A stretch of 42,879 nt of DNA, taken from Dehalococcoidia bacterium. GTDB lineage: Bacteria; Chloroflexota; Dehalococcoidia; UBA2979. The DNA lies in contig JALOAM010000006.1 in assembly GCA_023228765.1 (NCBI GenBank), forward strand, positions 1 through 42,879, in the 5' to 3' direction. Shown here in pieces: positions 10,991-18,845 of this stretch (position 1 is its first letter; each line of letters starts with the position of its first letter). The notes beneath the pieces were generated by a model. The model searched no databases, was not told where the DNA came from, and saw nothing but the letters and a program-made list of their open reading frames with translations. The translations under genes were made by a program, and so were the position numbers.

Positions 10991-11083
10991 GTGGTGACCT
11001 CGTCTCCGTCCTCCTGCGCCGGAGGACATTACTAGTCTACCACAAGCGTCATCGCGCTGTGTGCAGGGATCCCCTGACGACAG

Positions 11084-11129
11084 CTCCGATTCCGGCTCCA
11101 ACTCCAACTCCGACTCCGACTCCGGCTCC
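11084..11129. repeat. Hexanucleotide tandem repeat (CTCCRA-like)
   Basis: Seven consecutive 6-base units of the form CTCCGA, TTCCGG, CTCCAA, CTCCAA, CTCCGA, CTCCGA, CTCCGG, followed by CTCC. It runs directly into a copy of the dispersed inverted repeat. Together with the two inverted-repeat copies it fills the 347-base gap between the two small genes. Confidence 0.8.
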
Positions 11130-11184
11130 CCTCTCCGGGTTTCGGGAGAGGGGCCGGGGGTGAGGGGCCGGGGGTGAGGGGCCC
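11124..11184 (-). repeat. Dispersed inverted repeat, copy 2 (reverse orientation)
   Basis: CCCCTCTCC, then GGGTTTCGGGAGAGGGG, followed by a duplicated CCGGGGGTGAGGGG. It is inverted relative to copy 3, which lies 38 bases away. Confidence 0.75.
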
Positions 11185-11221
11185 CATCTGCATCCGGGAG
11201 CCTTGGTGGACGTGGAGCAGA

Positions 11222-11284
11222 TCCGGAGAGGGCCCTCACCCCAACCCTCTCCCGAAACCGGGAGAGGGGGCCGGAGGTCAGAAG
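11222..11284 (+). repeat. Dispersed inverted repeat, copy 3
   Basis: Carries the full flanking consensus: TCCGGA upstream, CCCTCACCCC, the CCCTCTCCCG / CGGGAGAGGG hairpin with an AAAC loop, and GAGGTCAGA downstream. Confidence 0.8.
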
Positions 11285-11337
11285 GGAGGGGGCCCCGAGA
11301 TCAGAACGGGCGAGGGGAGGTGGGTGAGGGTGCTGGG

Positions 11338-11550
11338 TCAGTTCTCCGCCGCGAGCTTCTTCACGCCGTCCACGATGCCGAGGATGGCGTTCACCTCGAC
11401 GCGGTCGCCGGGCTGCGGGTCGGGGTACGCCATGTCGTGCGACAGGCGCGCCTCTCGAGGCTGCTCGCTGCCGTCGGGGGTGAAGATCAGGCGGTAGTAG
11501 AGGGTGCCGTGCAGTTCGTAGGGCTGGACGCCGAGGATGGTGGCCTTCAT
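11338..11550 (-). CDS. Small hypothetical protein, 70 residues
   Basis: The ATG at 11550 follows a good ribosome binding site (AGAGGAGACCAC). The protein is MKATILGVQPYELHGTLYYR, then LIFTPDGSEQPREARLS, and ends GDRVEVNAILGIVDGVKKL. The alternating hydrophobic pattern suggests a small all-beta (OB- or SH3-like) fold. It lies 36 bases after the end of the DEAD-box helicase gene on the same strand and could be its operon partner. I do not recognise the family. Confidence 0.65.
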   Translation of the reverse strand: MKATILGVQPYELHGTLYYRLIFTPDGSEQPREARLSHDMAYPDPQPGDRVEVNAILGIVDGVKKLAAEN

Positions 11551-11586
11551 GTGGTCTCCTCTACTCGGCGTCCAGTCTACGAAGTG

Positions 11587-13155
11587 CTAGCTGTTCGAGG
11601 CGGCTCGACGGTTGGCGCGGCGACGCCACGGGCCGCGGCTGGGCTGCGCGTCCGCGCTGCCCTCGCCCCGACCATCGGAGTTGCGGGCGCCGGAGTTGCG
11701 GCCAGCGGCGCCGCGAGTGCCGGTGCTGCGCCCGCCATCACGCCGAGGACGGCTCGCGCCGTTGCGGTTGCCCTGGACCCCGGCGGCCGCGCCCCGCGCT
11801 TTCCTCGGTGCCTGCGAGCGGGACGAACCGCCGCGGATGCCGAGCTCGACCGGGAGGCCGTGCGGCGGCTCCCATGACGCAAGGTCACCGAGGCGGGCGT
11901 CGTCCGGGGACATCGAGACGACCTCGTAGTCGATGCCGGCCTCGCGCTCGATCTGGTGGACGTCGCGCTCCTGCTCGGGGAGCACGAGCGTCACGACGAG
12001 GCCCTCGGCGCCCGCGCGGGCGGTGCGGCCGGAGCGGTGCAGGTAGACCTTCGCGTCCTCGGGTGGATCGAAGTGCAGCACGAGGTCCACGTCGTCGATG
12101 TGCAGGCCGCGTGCGGCGACGTTCGTGGCGACGAGGATGGGGCACTTACCGCGCGCGAACGCGTCGAGCGCCTTCTCCCGTTGTGACTGCGACTTGCGGC
12201 CGTGGATCTGGTGAGCGGTGAGCCCCTGCTTGCCGAGCACGCGCACAAGACGGTCCGCGCCGTGGGTGGTGCGGACGAACACGATCGTCCGCGACGCGCC
12301 CGCGAGGATCTTCGCGGTGACCTCGGTCTTGGTCTCCGACGTCACGCCGATGAAGCGCTGCTCCAGCGTGTCGACCGTGACGGTCTCGGAGATCACTTCG
12401 TGGTGGGCGGGGTCGTGCTGGTAGCGGTCGACGAGCTTGCCGATGTCACCGTCCAGCGTCGCGGAGAACAGCAGGGTCTGCGCGTCGCGGTCAATGAGCT
12501 TCAGGATGCGCTCGACCTGGGGGAGGAACCCCATGTCGGCCATCTGGTCCGCCTCGTCGATGACGACCATCTCGACGTCCTCCAGCGAGATGTCGCCCCG
12601 CTCGAGGAGGTCGTTCAGGCGGCCCGGGGTGGCGATGGCGAGATCGACGCCCTCGCGGAGGCCGGCGATCTGCCGGTTGATCGAGACGCCGCCGTAGATC
12701 GCCATGAGCCACAGCTCGCGCGCCTCGGCCAGCGGCGTCAGCGCCTCCGCGACCTGGTTCGCCAGCTCACGCGTCGGCACCAGGACGAGCGTCCGAGGCC
12801 GGCGCGAGCGGGCGGTGCTGGTGCGGTCGACCAGCGGGATGCCGAACGCCAGCGTCTTGCCGGAGCCGGTCTTCGCCTTCCCGCAGACGTCGCGGCCGGC
12901 GAGCGCGTCCGGGATGGTCAGCACCTGCACCGGGAACGGCGAGGTGATGCCGCGCTTCTCGAGGATCTCGACCATGTCGAGCGGGACGCCCAGCTCCTCG
13001 AAGGAGGGGGTGTCCGGGGCGTCCACGACGTCGCCATCCTCGGAGGTCGGGGAGGCCTCCGAGGGTGCGGTGGCGGGTGGGGTGTGGACAACGGTGTCGG
13101 TGGATGAAAACGAGTCGTCAGCCGGCGCGTTGCGCCGGCGCGTGAAGAGGGACAA
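11587..13155 (-). CDS. DEAD-box ATP-dependent RNA helicase
   Basis: A protein of 522 residues. The order is: a non-conserved acidic N-terminus (1-50), Q-motif starting at SFEELGVPLD with Q77, Walker A AKTGSGKT (94-101), TPGRLND, DEAD at 200-203, SAT at 231-233, and motif VI HRSGRTARAG near residue 365. The last about 100 residues are a disordered basic Arg/Gly/Ser-rich tail (such as PRRDGGRSTGTRGAAGRN), the type of RNA-binding extension seen in DeaD/RhlE/CshA proteins. It probably remodels structured RNA, such as mRNA or ribosome assembly intermediates. Assignment to a particular subfamily is not possible by eye. Confidence 0.93.
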   Translation of the reverse strand: MSLFTRRRNAPADDSFSSTDTVVHTPPATAPSEASPTSEDGDVVDAPDTPSFEELGVPLDMVEILEKRGITSPFPVQVLTIPDALAGRDVCGKAKTGSGKTLAFGIPLVDRTSTARSRRPRTLVLVPTRELANQVAEALTPLAEARELWLMAIYGGVSINRQIAGLREGVDLAIATPGRLNDLLERGDISLEDVEMVVIDEADQMADMGFLPQVERILKLIDRDAQTLLFSATLDGDIGKLVDRYQHDPAHHEVISETVTVDTLEQRFIGVTSETKTEVTAKILAGASRTIVFVRTTHGADRLVRVLGKQGLTAHQIHGRKSQSQREKALDAFARGKCPILVATNVAARGLHIDDVDLVLHFDPPEDAKVYLHRSGRTARAGAEGLVVTLVLPEQERDVHQIEREAGIDYEVVSMSPDDARLGDLASWEPPHGLPVELGIRGGSSRSQAPRKARGAAAGVQGNRNGASRPRRDGGRSTGTRGAAGRNSGARNSDGRGEGSADAQPSRGPWRRRANRRAASNS

Positions 13156-13404
13156 GCGGTCTCCGAGTCGATCAGGCTATCGACGCCTTGATGGCTGCGA
13201 CCGTCCGGGATGGCCTGCCGCCGGGGGCGGGCGCGCTGGTGGAGGATCGCCGAACGCCCGATAGCCGGTGGGCATCCGTACGCTCGAGGACGACGGCGTC
13301 GTCCGAGGTGCTCTGAACGTACCACGGCGCTCGGTACGCACCATCGGGTATCCCGTGACGAGTACGCAGTTGCCCTCCGCCATCCTCCCGAGGACGATCG
13401 CGCG

Positions 13405-14061
13405 ATGAAGCGCGCCCTCCTCCTCGCCCTCGCGGCGTTCTCACTGCTCCTGCTCGCGTGTGGGGAGGATGACCCCGCGCCCACCGAGGCGACGAGCGCG
13501 CCGGCCGAGGTCAGCACCACGACGACCGTGGACGCGACGACGGGCACCGGGGTGACCGCGACCGAGATCGCGACAGCGACGGCGGTGAGCGAGCCTCCGA
13601 CGGCCCTCGCGGAGACACCCGCCCCGGCCACGCCCTCGGAGCCTGTGGCGTCGACTTACTTCGTCGCGACCGAGGCCCTCCCCAGGGTTCGGTTCGTGAC
13701 CGGGGCGGGGAGCGTCGAGTTGCCGGTGGAGGTGCCGCCACGGAGCGAGTACGCCATCGGGATGTCCGGGCGCACGGAGCTGGAGGACGGGCGGGGGATG
13801 CTGTTCCACCGCGAGGACTTCGGTCAGACCGGGTTCTGGATGAAGAACACGCACGTGGACCTCGACATCGCGTTCGTGGACGCGGCCGGGGAGATCGTGT
13901 TCGTCACCACGATGCTTGCGGACACGCTGGACATCCACCAACCGGGCGCGCCCTACGTGGCCGCGATCGAGGTGCGCGCGGGGTGGTATGCCGAGCATGG
14001 CGTTGCCGCGGGTGACCGCGTGGAGTACGCCTTCGACCTCGCGACGACGGTCACGGACTGA
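13405..14061 (+). CDS. DUF192-domain lipoprotein
   Basis: A protein of 218 residues. A lipoprotein signal (FSLLLLACGEDD, lipidated C19) is followed by a Thr/Ala/Pro-rich linker (20-90) and a DUF192 domain (about 92-212). DUF192 signatures: SEYAIGMSGRTELEDGRGML, GFWMKNTHVDLDIAFVD and IEVRAGWYAEHGVAAGDRVE. DUF192 proteins are small secreted beta-barrel proteins of unknown function. The frame is open further upstream, but the ATG at 13405 is the only start that gives a proper signal peptide. The 249 bases before it, back to the divergent helicase gene, hold no gene I can support. Confidence 0.9.
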   Translation: MKRALLLALAAFSLLLLACGEDDPAPTEATSAPAEVSTTTTVDATTGTGVTATEIATATAVSEPPTALAETPAPATPSEPVASTYFVATEALPRVRFVTGAGSVELPVEVPPRSEYAIGMSGRTELEDGRGMLFHREDFGQTGFWMKNTHVDLDIAFVDAAGEIVFVTTMLADTLDIHQPGAPYVAAIEVRAGWYAEHGVAAGDRVEYAFDLATTVTD

Positions 14062-14137
14062 GCCGCTTCGCCGCACGATCGCGTGAGGCGATACGGATTC
14101 GCGAGCCGGAGCCGGGAGGAGTGGATTGCCCGCTCCG

Positions 14138-14143
14138 TATACT
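14138..14143 (+). promoter_or_regulatory. Possible -10 element before dienelactone hydrolase
   Basis: TATACT in the sequence CTCCGTATACTGG lies 68 bases before the GTG start at 14212. No matching -35 box is visible at the normal spacing, so this is a weak call. Confidence 0.25.
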
Positions 14144-14211
14144 GGCGCCATTTCCGCTATCAGTGACGGGGGCGTGACGAGATCCCCCGAAGACCGCCGA
14201 GGGAGGCAGAC

Positions 14212-14877
14212 GTGCCGGACATGACGATCAACCACGCTGGGAAGAGCATCTCGGGCTACCTCGCGGAACCCGCGGACCCGAAGGGCGGGATGATCGTCAT
14301 CCAGGAGTGGTGGGGCTTGAACGACGACATCCGAGGCATTGCGGACCGCTACGCCGCCGAGGGCTACCTCGCCTTCGCGCCTGACCTGTACCACGGCACG
14401 CTGGCGACCGAGCCCGACGAGGCACGCAAGCTCGCGATGAGCCTGGAGCGCCAGATCGCCGCCGAGGAGATCGACGCCGCGATCGCCTGGATGAAGGCCG
14501 AACGCGGAATCGGCAAGGTGGGCTGCGTCGGCTTCTGCATGGGCGGCGGACTCACCCTCGCCACCGCGATGCGCCCGACCTCGAACGTCGACGCGGTGCA
14601 CGTCTACTACGGCGGCGGCATGCCCGAGGGCGACGCGATGAAGAGCATCAAGACCCCGGTGATGGGCTCCTACGGCGGCGAGGACCAGGGCATCCCGAAG
14701 GAGAAGGTGGACGAGATGCGCAGCGTCCTGACCGCCGCCGGGACGCCGAACGACATCAAGCTCTACGAGGGCGCTAAGCACTCCTTCTTCAACGCCGGCC
14801 CGGCCCACCACCCGGAGGCCTCTGCCGACTCGTGGGAGCGCTCCAAGCAGTGGTTCGCCCAACACCTGCAGAACTAG
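14212..14877 (+). CDS. Dienelactone hydrolase family protein
   Basis: A protein of 221 residues with the full DLH catalytic set: nucleophile C109 in GFCMGGG, acid D158 in YGGEDQGIP, base H190 in GAKHSFFN, and the E32 of QEWWG that positions the cysteine. DLH enzymes hydrolyse dienelactone to maleylacetate in chlorocatechol breakdown, but many members act on other esters or lactones. The start is a GTG after GGGAGGCAGAC; an ATG nine bases later is also possible. It lies 31 bases before the small protein at 14909. Confidence 0.92.
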   Translation: MPDMTINHAGKSISGYLAEPADPKGGMIVIQEWWGLNDDIRGIADRYAAEGYLAFAPDLYHGTLATEPDEARKLAMSLERQIAAEEIDAAIAWMKAERGIGKVGCVGFCMGGGLTLATAMRPTSNVDAVHVYYGGGMPEGDAMKSIKTPVMGSYGGEDQGIPKEKVDEMRSVLTAAGTPNDIKLYEGAKHSFFNAGPAHHPEASADSWERSKQWFAQHLQN

Positions 14878-14908
14878 GGACGCCGCAGAACGAGATCGAG
14901 GGCTGCCT

Positions 14909-15199
14909 GTGTCTGACATGAGGCTCGTTGCGAAGGCGCTGGACGACTTCGGCGACGACTGGCACTGGGTCATCCTGCACGACATCGAGCCACGGGGGGA
15001 GCGGAGGTTCTTTGCCTCCCGCGTGGACACGATCTGCGGCATCGTCCTGGACGAGGGCGGCGCCGTGGTGACCCTGCACGACACGGGCGCGCCCGATGAA
15101 CCCAACTGCCCCAAGTGCCAGGGTTCCGGCCTGAGTCCGGCATTGCGCGCGGACCTGGAGCGCATCCTCGAAGCAGCGGAGGCCGCGCCGGTCTCCTGA
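14909..15199 (+). CDS. Small hypothetical protein with a single CxxCxGxG motif
   Basis: A protein of 96 residues starting at GTG. The N-terminal two thirds look like a small alpha/beta fold (ALDDFGDDWHWVILHDIE, then FASRVDTICGIVLDEGGAVV). NCPKCQGSGLSP near residue 67 is one unit of the CxxCxGxG motif found in DnaJ-type zinc domains. A single unit can supply only two metal ligands; C43 in TICG could add one, or the protein could dimerise. It lies between DLH and the CoA-transferase, with 13 bases to the latter, so an operon is likely. Confidence 0.65.
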   Translation: MSDMRLVAKALDDFGDDWHWVILHDIEPRGERRFFASRVDTICGIVLDEGGAVVTLHDTGAPDEPNCPKCQGSGLSPALRADLERILEAAEAAPVS

Positions 15200-15212
15200 C
15201 CGGAGGTGTCGC

Positions 15213-16595
15213 ATGACCACGGACATCCGCGAGGTCACGCGCGAGCCGTGGGCGTCCGCCGGCCTGGACGCCGCGCTGCTCGAGGCGCTCGACGTCACGG
15301 GCGAGGGCAACCTGCCCTCTGTCTACCGCGTCACCGACCTCGCCACCGCCTCGATCGGCGCGGCGACCCTCGCGGCCTCGCTGCTATGGCACGACCGAGG
15401 CGGCCCCGAGCTGCACGCCGACCTCGACCGCGGTCACGCAGCCGCGGCCTTCCTCAGCGAGCGGCTGTACACGCAGGCGGGCGAGCCGCCGCGCGAGCAG
15501 TGGGCGCCGCTGTCCGGCGACTATGCGACCGCGGACGGGCGCTGGGTGCGCATCCACGCCAACTTCGACCACCACCGGGACGCCGCCCTCGCCGCGCTCG
15601 GCATGACGCCGGGGCCGGACACGCCCCGCGCGGCGGTCGAGACGGCCGTCGCGGGCTTCGAGGCCGAACAGCTCGTCGAGGGCATCATGGAGCGTGGTGG
15701 CGCGGCCTCGGCGTGGCGCACGCCGGCCGAGTGGGCTGCGCACCCGCAGGGCGAGGCGCTCACCTCGATCCCCCTCGTCACCATCTCGTCGCTGGGCGAC
15801 GCGCCCGTGGCCGAGCTGCCGCCCGCGGAAGCACCGCTGGAGGGCGTCCGTGTCCTCGACCTCTCGCGCGTGCTCGCGGGGCCGGTCGCGGGGCGCTTCC
15901 TCGCCGCGTACGGGGCGGACGTGATGCGCGTCTCCTCGCCGAACCTCCCCACGTTCGAGGCGCTCGACCGTGACACGGGCGTCGGGAAGCGCTCCTGCTT
16001 CATCGACCTCGACAACGAGGAGGGCTGCGAGACGCTGCGGTCCCTGGTCGCGGAGACGGACGTGTTCATCCAGGCGTACCGCCCGGGTAGCCTCGGCGCC
16101 CGCGGGTTCTCCGCGAACGAACTCGCCGAGGCGCGTCCAGGGATCGTCGTGGTCGAGCTCTCCGCCTACGGCCATGCCGGACCGTGGGCGGAGCGCCGCG
16201 GCTTCGACTCGCTCGTGCAGATGGCCAGCGGCATCGTCGCGACCGAGACCGCCGAGGACGGCGGCGCACCCACGCGCTCGCTCCCCGCGCAGGCCCTCGA
16301 CCACGGGACGGGCTACCTCGCGGCGCTGGGCGCGATCGCCGGGCTCCACCGCCGGCATACGCAGGGCGGCTCGTGGCGCGTGCAGGTCGCGCTGGCGCGC
16401 ACCGGGAAGTGGCTCGAGGACCTCGGGCATGTCGAGCGCGGGCAGGAGCTGGTGCTGCCGGACAGCTCGCCGTACCTCACGCTGAGCGGCGATGTGACCC
16501 ACGTAGCGCCGCCCGGCCGTGTGCAGGGCTACGTCCCGCGCTGGTCGCGTCCCGCACCCGTCATGGGTGAGCACGCTCCCACCTGGGAGATATGA
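15213..16595 (+). CDS. CaiB/BaiF-related CoA-transferase, two-part
   Basis: A protein of 460 residues, longer than the usual about 400. The first about 200 residues resemble the C-terminal-type half of a family III enzyme (YATADGRWVRIHANFDHHRD, GGAASAWRTPAEWAAHPQG). A second part begins at LEGVRVLDLSRVLAGPVAGR, the classical N-terminal motif, and runs through YGADVMRVSSPNLPTFEALD, LVAETDVFIQAYRPGSL and the ALDHGTGYLAALGAIAGLHRR stretch. The order of halves is thus rearranged relative to classical members, an arrangement I recall from actinobacterial homologues. The function is probably CoA transfer to an unknown acid. It ends at a hairpin shared with the convergent GAF gene. Confidence 0.82.
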   Translation: MTTDIREVTREPWASAGLDAALLEALDVTGEGNLPSVYRVTDLATASIGAATLAASLLWHDRGGPELHADLDRGHAAAAFLSERLYTQAGEPPREQWAPLSGDYATADGRWVRIHANFDHHRDAALAALGMTPGPDTPRAAVETAVAGFEAEQLVEGIMERGGAASAWRTPAEWAAHPQGEALTSIPLVTISSLGDAPVAELPPAEAPLEGVRVLDLSRVLAGPVAGRFLAAYGADVMRVSSPNLPTFEALDRDTGVGKRSCFIDLDNEEGCETLRSLVAETDVFIQAYRPGSLGARGFSANELAEARPGIVVVELSAYGHAGPWAERRGFDSLVQMASGIVATETAEDGGAPTRSLPAQALDHGTGYLAALGAIAGLHRRHTQGGSWRVQVALARTGKWLEDLGHVERGQELVLPDSSPYLTLSGDVTHVAPPGRVQGYVPRWSRPAPVMGEHAPTWEI

Positions 16596-16638
16596 CGCCC
16601 TCGCACGCTGCCGCCTCGGCGGGAGGACGCCGAGGGCG
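16596..16638. terminator. Inverted repeat between convergent genes, possible bidirectional terminator
   Basis: Arms CGCCCTCG (16596-16603) and CGAGGGCG (16631-16638), with an inner CCGCCTCGGCGG palindrome. It fills the gap between the stop codons of the CoA-transferase and the GAF gene. There is no U-tract on either strand, so termination is inferred from position. Confidence 0.5.
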
Positions 16639-17169
16639 CTAGTACCAGTCTTCCTCGATCACCTTCGAGGCGTGGTGCGCGAGGGTGGTGAGCATCCGCT
16701 CGTCGTCCTCGTCGAACGGCTGGCCGTCCTGTCGGTCGGTAACGTAGAGCGCGCCCCTCACGACGCCGTTCGCCCAGAGGGCGACGCCGACCATCGCCTG
16801 CATCTCCGGGTGGGCGGAGGGGAACCCGAACGCCTTGCGGTGCTCCGACACGTCGTCGTAGCGGACTGGCTTCCCGTCATACCTCAGTGAACCGAGGGGG
16901 CCGTGGCCCTGCGGTGGCGTGTGCAGCCGCTGCATCTGGTCCTTGTCCAGGCCGGAGACGAAGAAGCCCTCGGTGTGGTCGTACTCGTCGGTCACGGACA
17001 GGGCGGCGTAGCGCCCACCCGTGAGCTCCCGCGAGAGGTCCACGACGATCTGCAGTGGGATGTCGGGCCGTGCGTGAGGCTTGACGTGCTTCGTGCGGTC
17101 CGCCAGCGCCCGCAGCGCGCGCCGCTCCGGGTCGCGGTTGATGAGCCGGTCGAGTGCGCTGAACACCAT
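16639..17169 (-). CDS. Stand-alone GAF-domain protein resembling the DosS/DevS haem GAF
   Basis: A protein of 176 residues consisting of one GAF domain (about 38-172) after a short basic N-terminus, with no kinase, receiver or output domain. The pattern SRELTGGRYAALSVTDEYD, PPQGHGPLGSLRYDGKPVR, GFPSAHPEMQAMVGVAL and GALYVTDRQDGQPFDEDDE is that of the GAF-A domain of mycobacterial DosS/DevS. In DosS the haem is held by H149 and gas selectivity depends on Y171, 22 residues apart. Here H120 and Y142 occupy the same motif positions at the same spacing. Haem binding is therefore possible but not shown, because similar GAF domains occur in proteins not known to bind haem. Confidence 0.85.
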   Translation of the reverse strand: MVFSALDRLINRDPERRALRALADRTKHVKPHARPDIPLQIVVDLSRELTGGRYAALSVTDEYDHTEGFFVSGLDKDQMQRLHTPPQGHGPLGSLRYDGKPVRYDDVSEHRKAFGFPSAHPEMQAMVGVALWANGVVRGALYVTDRQDGQPFDEDDERMLTTLAHHASKVIEEDWY

Positions 17170-17203
17170 GCTCCCGAGAGTACCGCAGTCCTCAAGTCAC
17201 CTT

Positions 17204-17262
17204 CGAGGGCGTCCTGTACCCAAGATATGGGAGGCTTCGAGTTTCCGAGCGGGGCGCCCTCG
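17204..17262 (-). terminator. Inverted repeat after the degenerate ABC gene
   Basis: Arms CGAGGGCG (17204-17211) and CGCCCTCG (17255-17262), extended by a few pairs including a G-U. It lies directly after the stop of the gene at 17271 on the minus strand. The loop of about 43 bases is long and there is no U-tract, so the function is uncertain. Confidence 0.35.
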
Positions 17263-17270
17263 CGACGGGG

Positions 17271-18845
17271 TTAGTCGAGCGGCATCCCACGATGCGGGTC
17301 AGGTGGCGCGGCTGCCGAGGGCGGCTCGTCGCCCTGTGGCTTCGACACCTGCAGCCACGGTGCCATGAGCTCGACGCCGTCGCCGGCATCATCCGGGGGG
17401 GCCGAGGTGTCATCGCGCGGTTGTGAGCGGGGTGGCGCGGGCGCCGGGGCCGGTGCGCCGTTCGCGCCCAGCGAGAAGTCGCTCACGCGCTCGTCGGGGT
17501 CATAGGCGATCGGGGCGGACTCCTCGCGTGCCGGGGGTGGGTCGGCCAGCAGCCCCGCCGAGGGCGTGAACTCGCGGACCTCCACGATGCGGGAAGCGTC
17601 CTCTGTGGGTTCGTCCACGGTGGATTCGTCCGCGGGACGCTCTTCGGAGGCGGGCTCCTCCACCGCGGCGGGGGTGGCCTCGGGCTCCGTCTCGAGTGCG
17701 GCGGCCGCGCCTGCGCGCGTGCCGAGCGCCGGGAGGAGGTCGTCACGCTCGGGAGCCCTGGCAGGTCCGGCCTCGTCGAGGGGTGCCACGCCGCGGCGCG
17801 TGCCCGGCGACTCGTTGAAGAAGCGGAGCGTGCCGGGCGTCACGGCGATCGCGATCACCTCGTCAGGGGCGGGGGGATTGAGGTCCCACTCCCAGCGCAC
17901 CTCGATCGTGCGTTCGCCGACGCGGAGGTCCAGGAGGTGCGTCGGCCCGATGGCGCGGACGCGCTCGATCGTGCCGGCGACGCCACAGCCGAGGCCGGAG
18001 TCCTCCGGCACCCCGAGCATGACTGCGGGATGCGCCAGCGCGCGCGCCGAGCCCTGCAGGGGGAAGCCGGCGGGAAACTCGATGGCGCCCGCCCCCGGCT
18101 CCAGGATCCAACCATCGCTGACCTCGCCCCGGATGAGTGTGACGTACCCGACCAGCTCGGCGACCTCGATGCTGCTCGGCCCGGCGAGGACGCGCGAGAC
18201 GCTGCCCGACTGGCGCAGCCGGCCCTCGTGCAGCACGTGGAGGTCGTCCGCGATGCCCACGGCATCCTGCACGTCGTTCGTGCTGATCAGGATCGGGATA
18301 TCCAGCGACTGGAAGACCTCCCGGAGGCGTCCTCGGAACGCGATGCGGTCCACGTCCGGGACGTACCAGGTGGGAGACTCCACCAGCAGCGCGGAGGGCC
18401 TCGGCGCGATCGCCCGTGCGAGGAGCACCCGCGCCCGTTCGCCCTCGGTCAGCCGCTCCGCGCGATCGGCCTCGGCGCCGGTCATCCCGACCAGCTCGAG
18501 GACCTCCGCGATGCGGCGGCTGCGGTCCTCCTTCGGCCAGCGCATCTGCTTCAGGCCGAACGCGACGTTCTCCTGGACGGTGCCGGGGAACAGCACGGAG
18601 TCCCGCTGGACGAAGCCAATGCGGCGCCGGTGTGCTGGCAGTGGATCGAGGGGTACGTCGTCGAGGCGGACGTCGCCCCCGCGCGCCGAGGAGAGTCCCG
18701 CGATGATGCGCAGGACCTCGCGGATGCCGGAGTCGGGGCGGCCGAAGAGCGCGGCGATCTGACCGCTGCGCACGGTGAATGACATCGCCTCGTCGGAGAG
18801 TCCGCGGGCGCGCAGCGCCAGCTGTTGGACGTTGAGCGACGCCAT
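17271..18845 (-). CDS. Degenerate ABC-transporter ATP-binding-like protein with long disordered tail
   Basis: A protein of 524 residues. The ABC fold is obvious (GLSSARGGDVRLDDVPLD, IGFVQRDSVLFPGTVQENV with Q80, RIAEVLELVGMTG), but catalytic positions are replaced. Walker A reads G35-RPDSGIR with Ile41 for Lys and Arg42 for Ser/Thr. The signature is LTEGE (132-136) instead of LSGGQ. Walker B reads LLVESPT, with E156 for Asp and S157 for the catalytic Glu. The H-loop is STND with N190 for His. A TOBE-like region follows (about 225-345), then about 180 residues rich in Ala, Pro and Glu with no recognisable fold. The ATG overlaps the permease stop (ATGA), so the two are co-translated. It probably cannot hydrolyse ATP and may be a regulatory or structural partner. 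Confidence 0.88.
   Translation of the reverse strand: MASLNVQQLALRARGLSDEAMSFTVRSGQIAALFGRPDSGIREVLRIIAGLSSARGGDVRLDDVPLDPLPAHRRRIGFVQRDSVLFPGTVQENVAFGLKQMRWPKEDRSRRIAEVLELVGMTGAEADRAERLTEGERARVLLARAIAPRPSALLVESPTWYVPDVDRIAFRGRLREVFQSLDIPILISTNDVQDAVGIADDLHVLHEGRLRQSGSVSRVLAGPSSIEVAELVGYVTLIRGEVSDGWILEPGAGAIEFPAGFPLQGSARALAHPAVMLGVPEDSGLGCGVAGTIERVRAIGPTHLLDLRVGERTIEVRWEWDLNPPAPDEVIAIAVTPGTLRFFNESPGTRRGVAPLDEAGPARAPERDDLLPALGTRAGAAAALETEPEATPAAVEEPASEERPADESTVDEPTEDASRIVEVREFTPSAGLLADPPPAREESAPIAYDPDERVSDFSLGANGAPAPAPAPPRSQPRDDTSAPPDDAGDGVELMAPWLQVSKPQGDEPPSAAAPPDPHRGMPLD

Noticed and set aside
10991..11239. N-terminal extension of the 61-residue protein
   Set aside because: The extension is encoded by hexanucleotide and palindromic repeats (ESESELELEPESEL) and lacks a proper start site.
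13172..13444. Possible 90-residue minus-strand gene upstream of the DUF192 gene
   Set aside because: Third-position GC is lower than in neighbouring genes, no ribosome binding site is convincing, and it overlaps the DUF192 signal peptide.
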